DNA from: Clusia tigrina
Taxonomy: Eukaryota > Arthropoda > Insecta > Diptera > Clusiidae
Direction of reading: 5' to 3'
Length of the DNA: 64,000 bases
Assembly: GCA_920105625.2 (NCBI GenBank)
Contig: OV050030.1
Coordinates: 185,982,387 to 186,046,386, forward strand
Under the pieces are notes generated by a model. It did not search any database. It was not told the origin of the DNA and worked only from the letters and a program-made list of their open reading frames with translations. The position numbers and the translations under genes are program-made. Numbering within the stretch: the stretch's first letter is position 1; every line of letters begins with the position of its first letter. Below, one piece after another: positions 60,826-64,000 of the stretch.

Positions 60826-61378
60826 ATCTAGCGCAGCGAAAGGGGCAGCGCAACAGAATTCAGCACAATAGCGAAAACGGAGCGATGTAGTGAGGCAGCG
60901 GCAACTGCTAGTATTTGCAGCGGCAGCAGAGCGTAGGTGACAGTACGAAAATACGAAAACAGCGCAACTGACGGAATTCAATAGACGACAGCGGCACAAC
61001 TGCGGTAACGCAGTGATGTAGCAAGGTAGCGGCAGCTGCTAATAATCACAGCGGTAGCAAAGCAACGGCGTTTTTTGGACTTACAAATAACGGCTGTATT
61101 AATAAATTGTATTAAATGATGCTTCAGAGTCTAACGTTGACCACTTGTGTGCGCAACATGAACCACTCTCTATTTTAAGAAATTAAAATTTTTCTAAAAG
61201 CACTAGTCCCTGCTCGGGCCCCAAAAAATGTAGGTTTGGGGAGAGTTTTCCTCAACCATGAAAATTATAAGAAACTGTAGCGAATGTAAGTACTTTGGGC
61301 TGTGCCCTTAAATAAAAATTTAAACGATATGACTTCGAGCTGGTCAACGGTTAGACCAATTTCTTTTACATATTAATG
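60826..61378. repeat. CAGCGG-rich imperfect tandem repeat and probable BEL/Pao LTR or leader
   Basis: GATGTAG...GGCAGCGGCAACTGCTA (60884) and GATGTAG...GGTAGCGGCAGCTGCTA (61015) are 131 bp apart and form two diverged units. On the minus strand a primer-binding-site-like TTTTTTGGGGCCCGAGCAGG lies at 61230-61211. The stretch lies downstream of the minus-strand BEL/Pao pol, where an LTR is expected, but LTR ends could not be fixed. Confidence 0.4.
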
Positions 61379-61499
61379 CTATGACAGTGCATGATAAGAA
61401 CACCTATACGTGTATGAGTTAATATATATGCAGCTGCTCTCATGCGATGGCAAGTGCAGCGACTCCCAATATGTGACCCAACAGGTTATTTGAGCACAT

Positions 61500-62580
61500 T
61501 TGGTGGTTCCAAAAACTTTGCTTGATGGCCGTAATTCTAGCCCATTTTTCGGCATAGCTAATATCGATAGGCATCGTTCGCTCCGGTAACCCTTCAAAGG
61601 GCCTCCAATGATGAAGTGACCAGGAGTTAATGCCTCATAGTCGCTGGGGTGTGATGGAAGTGGTGCTATCGGACGAGAATTAAGCACGGCTTCGATTTCG
61701 GCCAAGACAGACGACAGACAACTCATATGTTAGCCTGGAATTCATCACGCTGCGACTTGGCTGACCCTTAGCAGATTTGACAGAGGCCTCCCAAATACCT
61801 CCATAGTGAGGTGCTCTGGGGGGAATGAAATGAAAATTAACAAATTCATTAGCGCAATAGTTAGTAATGATGTCTTGATTTTGTTTTTTAAATATGAATG
61901 CCTTCAACTCAGCAAGCTTATTGCAAGCACCAACAAAGTTTGTTGCATTATCGCAGAATATGTTGGTTGGAAGACCTCTTCGTCCGATCATCCGTTTGAT
62001 CGATGCCAAAAATGCATCTGTTGTTAGGTCTGAGACGACCTCGACGTGCACTGCCTTAGTCGCGAAGCAAACAAAAATGGCAATGTAGGCTTTGTAGGGT
62101 GCCTTGCCTCTGATACGCAAATATATGTTTACAGGTCCACAAAAATCGATGTCGCAGCGGGCGAATGGCCGCGATGGTGTTAGACGTTCCACTGGCAGGT
62201 TTCCCCATCATATGTTGCAACAGCCTTGGCTTGTATCGAACGCAATGGATGCAGGATCTGACAATTCGCTTTGCTACGTCGCGCGCATTCTCAATCCAGA
62301 ACTTAAGGCGAATCAATGTTACCAGTGCTTTAGGTCCTCCGTGATAGTTTTTGACATGTAATTGCTGAACGTAACGCTTAACGGAGCTGCATTTGCTGGG
62401 AAGCAGGATGGGGTGTTTTCGGCTTGCTAGTAGATCTGCTAACTCGAGTCGACCGCCCACCTTCAACAATTCGAATCCTTCCGTGGAATCCAAGAAAGGG
62501 TTAAGGTAACGCAGAGTGCCATTTGCCGTTGACTCTCTCTGAAGTAAACGAATGTCTCCAGCGAAGTATTGTTGCTGCAC
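61500..62580 (-). pseudogene. BEL/Pao integrase
   Basis: ORF 62580-62056 contains the zinc region (QLHVKNYHGGPKALVTLIR, then RIVRSCIHCVRYKP). ORF 62192-61680 contains the catalytic core: FARCDIDFCGPVNIYLRIRG, LPTNIFCDNATNFVGACNKL and PPRAPHYGGIWEASVKSAK, giving the D,D,E triad. ORF 61726-61379 continues with IEAVLNSRPIAPLPSHPSDY and LTPGHFIIGGPL, then goes out of frame. The two ORFs overlap with a frameshift near 62080-62190. Confidence 0.87.
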
Positions 62581-63305
62581 TTTCCAAACTCATGCACAGC
62601 AATGCGTGATGCAATTCCTCGGGCACGAGGGGTTCAACAAAGGTATTCGTTTGATGCTTGTGTAGCCTCTTGTAGAAACGAAAAATCCAGGCAACTAATC
62701 GTATTCCACGTGCATAGAAACTGCATCTGTCGATAATTTCAAGAATATAGTTGGGTTTTATCATTACCTTGAATACCGATTTTCTCATCTCTGAGTTCAC
62801 TACTTCTTTGTCGATGTCTTCGCCGTATGCCCAGTGTACCAAATCGAATTCGCCAGCTCCGCAGCTGTACTTCCTCGGGAAACGATGTCAGCTGGATTGC
62901 TGATAGTTGGTACGTGTCTCCAATGAGCAGCAGCAGTTAGATCTTGAATCTCTGACACTCTGTTGCCAACAAAAGTAGAAAGCGTAGCAGAATGCAAACT
63001 TGTGCCAGTGAAGTACAATCTGCGAATCTGTCCAAAGATATACATCGAAATTGTAATTATAAAAAAGTGATTTTATTTTTGCAAAAAGTCTAGCAAGAAG
63101 AAGTGCGCCGCAGAGCTCCAGCTTTGGCAATGATTGCTTTTTGATAGGCGCTACTCACGACTTTGCAATAAAAAGATTAAAGCGAATAAGTCCAGTATTA
63201 TCTACAGTACGTGTATAAATTCCGCAACCATAAGCACGAATCGATGAATCGCAGAATCCATGAAGCTGAAGGGTTTTTAAATTAGTTGATAGGCAATAGC
63301 GTGGA
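62581..63305 (-). pseudogene. BEL/Pao RNase H and connection
   Basis: The frame from about 63290 reads GFCDSSIRAYGCGIYTR, then PKLELCGALLLARLF and VYLWTDSQIVLHW, the RNase H blocks of BEL/Pao. PTISNPADIVSRGSTAAELA and the connector ORF 62842-62501 (FVEPLVPEELHHA) follow. Frames shift at 63045 and 62830. Confidence 0.82.
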
Positions 63306-64000
63306 ATTTTTATTGATGAAAGATCTTATAAACGTAGTTTAGCCAAGCGAACTGAACATTCTGAGGAACAGATTCATCCCAGTCGAGGTTTAGCAGCCAT
63401 AGTTCCTGAAGGAGGATTTTAGCGGTGATGATAATTGGTGCCAAGAGACCAAATGGATCGAACAATGTGGATGCAATTGAGAGGATCGTTCTTTTCGTTA
63501 CTCGTCCATTGAGGGCTTGCCTAAGTTCAAAAGACAATAAAAATAAATCATGAGTTTGATCCCACTTTATGCCAAGTGTACTCGTAACAGACGTGTCGAT
63601 ATTTAAGTCTTTTACGAAACCTTCGCCTCTAAATTGTTGATGGTTGGAATGCCATTTTGCCAAATCAAGTCCGCCCAATATTAAAAGATCTGTTACCTCA
63701 TTTTTCATGCGTGATAACTCCGCAAGAGTGTCAGCTCCGCACAACAAATCGTCAACGTAAAATGATGACCTTTGAACCAACTTCAAACAGTGCTGCGTAT
63801 TGTTCGGCGAAATATAGCAGGCTTCGAACAGCGAGATACGGTGCAGCTGCCATTCCATACGTAATTGTGTTGATTGTTTTCATGAGGTGAACTTCTCCAT
63901 AAAATATATTGGAACCTTCGATCTTCTGGACTTACTAGCACCTGTCGGTACATTTTAACGATGTCCGCAGTAAGCGCAAACCGATTTAGGCGAAAACGCA
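63306..64000 (-). pseudogene. BEL/Pao reverse transcriptase, cut by window edge
   Basis: Upstream of the ORF at 63858 the sequence reads FALTADIVKMYRQVLVSPED and RRFQYILWRSS, the motif before the palm. The ORF 63858-63310 has SSFYVDDLLCGADTLAEL (catalytic YVDD), LAKWHSNHQQF, TLGIKWDQTHDLF and STLFDPFGLLAPIIITAKIL. A frameshift separates the two near 63860. This is typical BEL/Pao RT. Confidence 0.88.

Larger units (their letters stand above)
61379..64000 (-). mobile_element. BEL/Pao retrotransposon pol, 5' part outside the window
   Basis: Reading the minus strand from 64000 gives reverse transcriptase, RNase H, integrase zinc domain and integrase core, the BEL/Pao order. Gag, protease and the 5' LTR would lie beyond the right edge. 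Several frameshifts (near 63860, 63045, 62840, 62056, 61690 and 61600) show that the copy is inactive. The integrase C terminus is truncated near 61500. Confidence 0.88.

Overview
ORGANISM AND SETTING. The window looks like repeat-rich, probably heterochromatic or otherwise gene-poor DNA of an insect, most likely a dipteran. The basis is the mix of LOA/I-type, Jockey-clade and R1-clade non-LTR retrotransposons, Mag-like Ty3/gypsy, BEL/Pao, mariner, PIF/Harbinger and Helitron-type remnants, plus an errantivirus-like env, in AT-rich sequence. Species cannot be read from the sequence. No intact host gene was found. One small candidate with a GT-AG intron (7340-7691, minus) is the only sequence that looks cellular, and it may be a relic. 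LAYOUT. 0.3-1.2 kb: broken PIF/Harbinger transposase. 2.1-2.4 kb: fold-back, MITE-like segment. 3.9-5.9 kb: LOA-type fragment (+) split by a GC-rich 384-bp insertion. 6.0 kb: start of an LTR related to the one at 53.5 kb. 6.7-6.95 kb: phased ACTAGT cluster. 7.3-7.7 kb: candidate spliced gene. 8.1-10.5 kb: decayed LOA-type copy (-). 10.6-11.5 kb: broken copy of a multi-copy arthropod family. 11.85-13.66 kb: Helitron-type Pif1 helicase remnant (+) cut by a 941-bp mariner with perfect 27-bp TIRs. 13.8-14.2 kb: gag-like coiled-coil ORF (-). 15.77-26.62 kb: two LOA-type retrotransposons, one inside the other. The outer element (about 5.05 kb, defective) has a 15-bp target-site duplication (TSD). 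The inner one (16945-22700, 5.76 kb) has an 11-bp TSD, a (TAA)n tail and two full-length ORFs joined by a TAATG stop-start overlap. 26.8-27.0 kb: 227-bp truncated retroposon with a 14-bp TSD. 28.4-31.1 kb: Jockey-clade and LOA debris. 31.26-48.30 kb: a composite of Mag-like LTR element, Jockey-clade element and a short Harbinger-like piece, in three tandem copies (the third partial). 48.9-49.6 kb: Jockey fragment carrying a tRNA-derived SINE with an 11-bp TSD. 51.0-53.8 kb: end of an errantivirus-like element (broken env, polypurine tract, LTR). 55.0-60.9 kb: Jockey-clade elements, one split by an R1-clade fragment and two head to head. 61.4-64.0 kb: BEL/Pao pol on the minus strand, running off the right edge. 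HOW THE PARTS RELATE. Nothing here forms a host pathway; the window records successive insertions. The inner LOA element is the only mobile element whose coding capacity looks complete. The Mag/Jockey array was copied by DNA duplication after the LTR element was already broken, because all units share the same frameshifts. MAIN RESULTS. The best-supported unusual structures are the doubly TSD-bounded LOA nest, the triplicated composite, the mariner precisely interrupting a Helitron-type helicase, and the candidate spliced gene.
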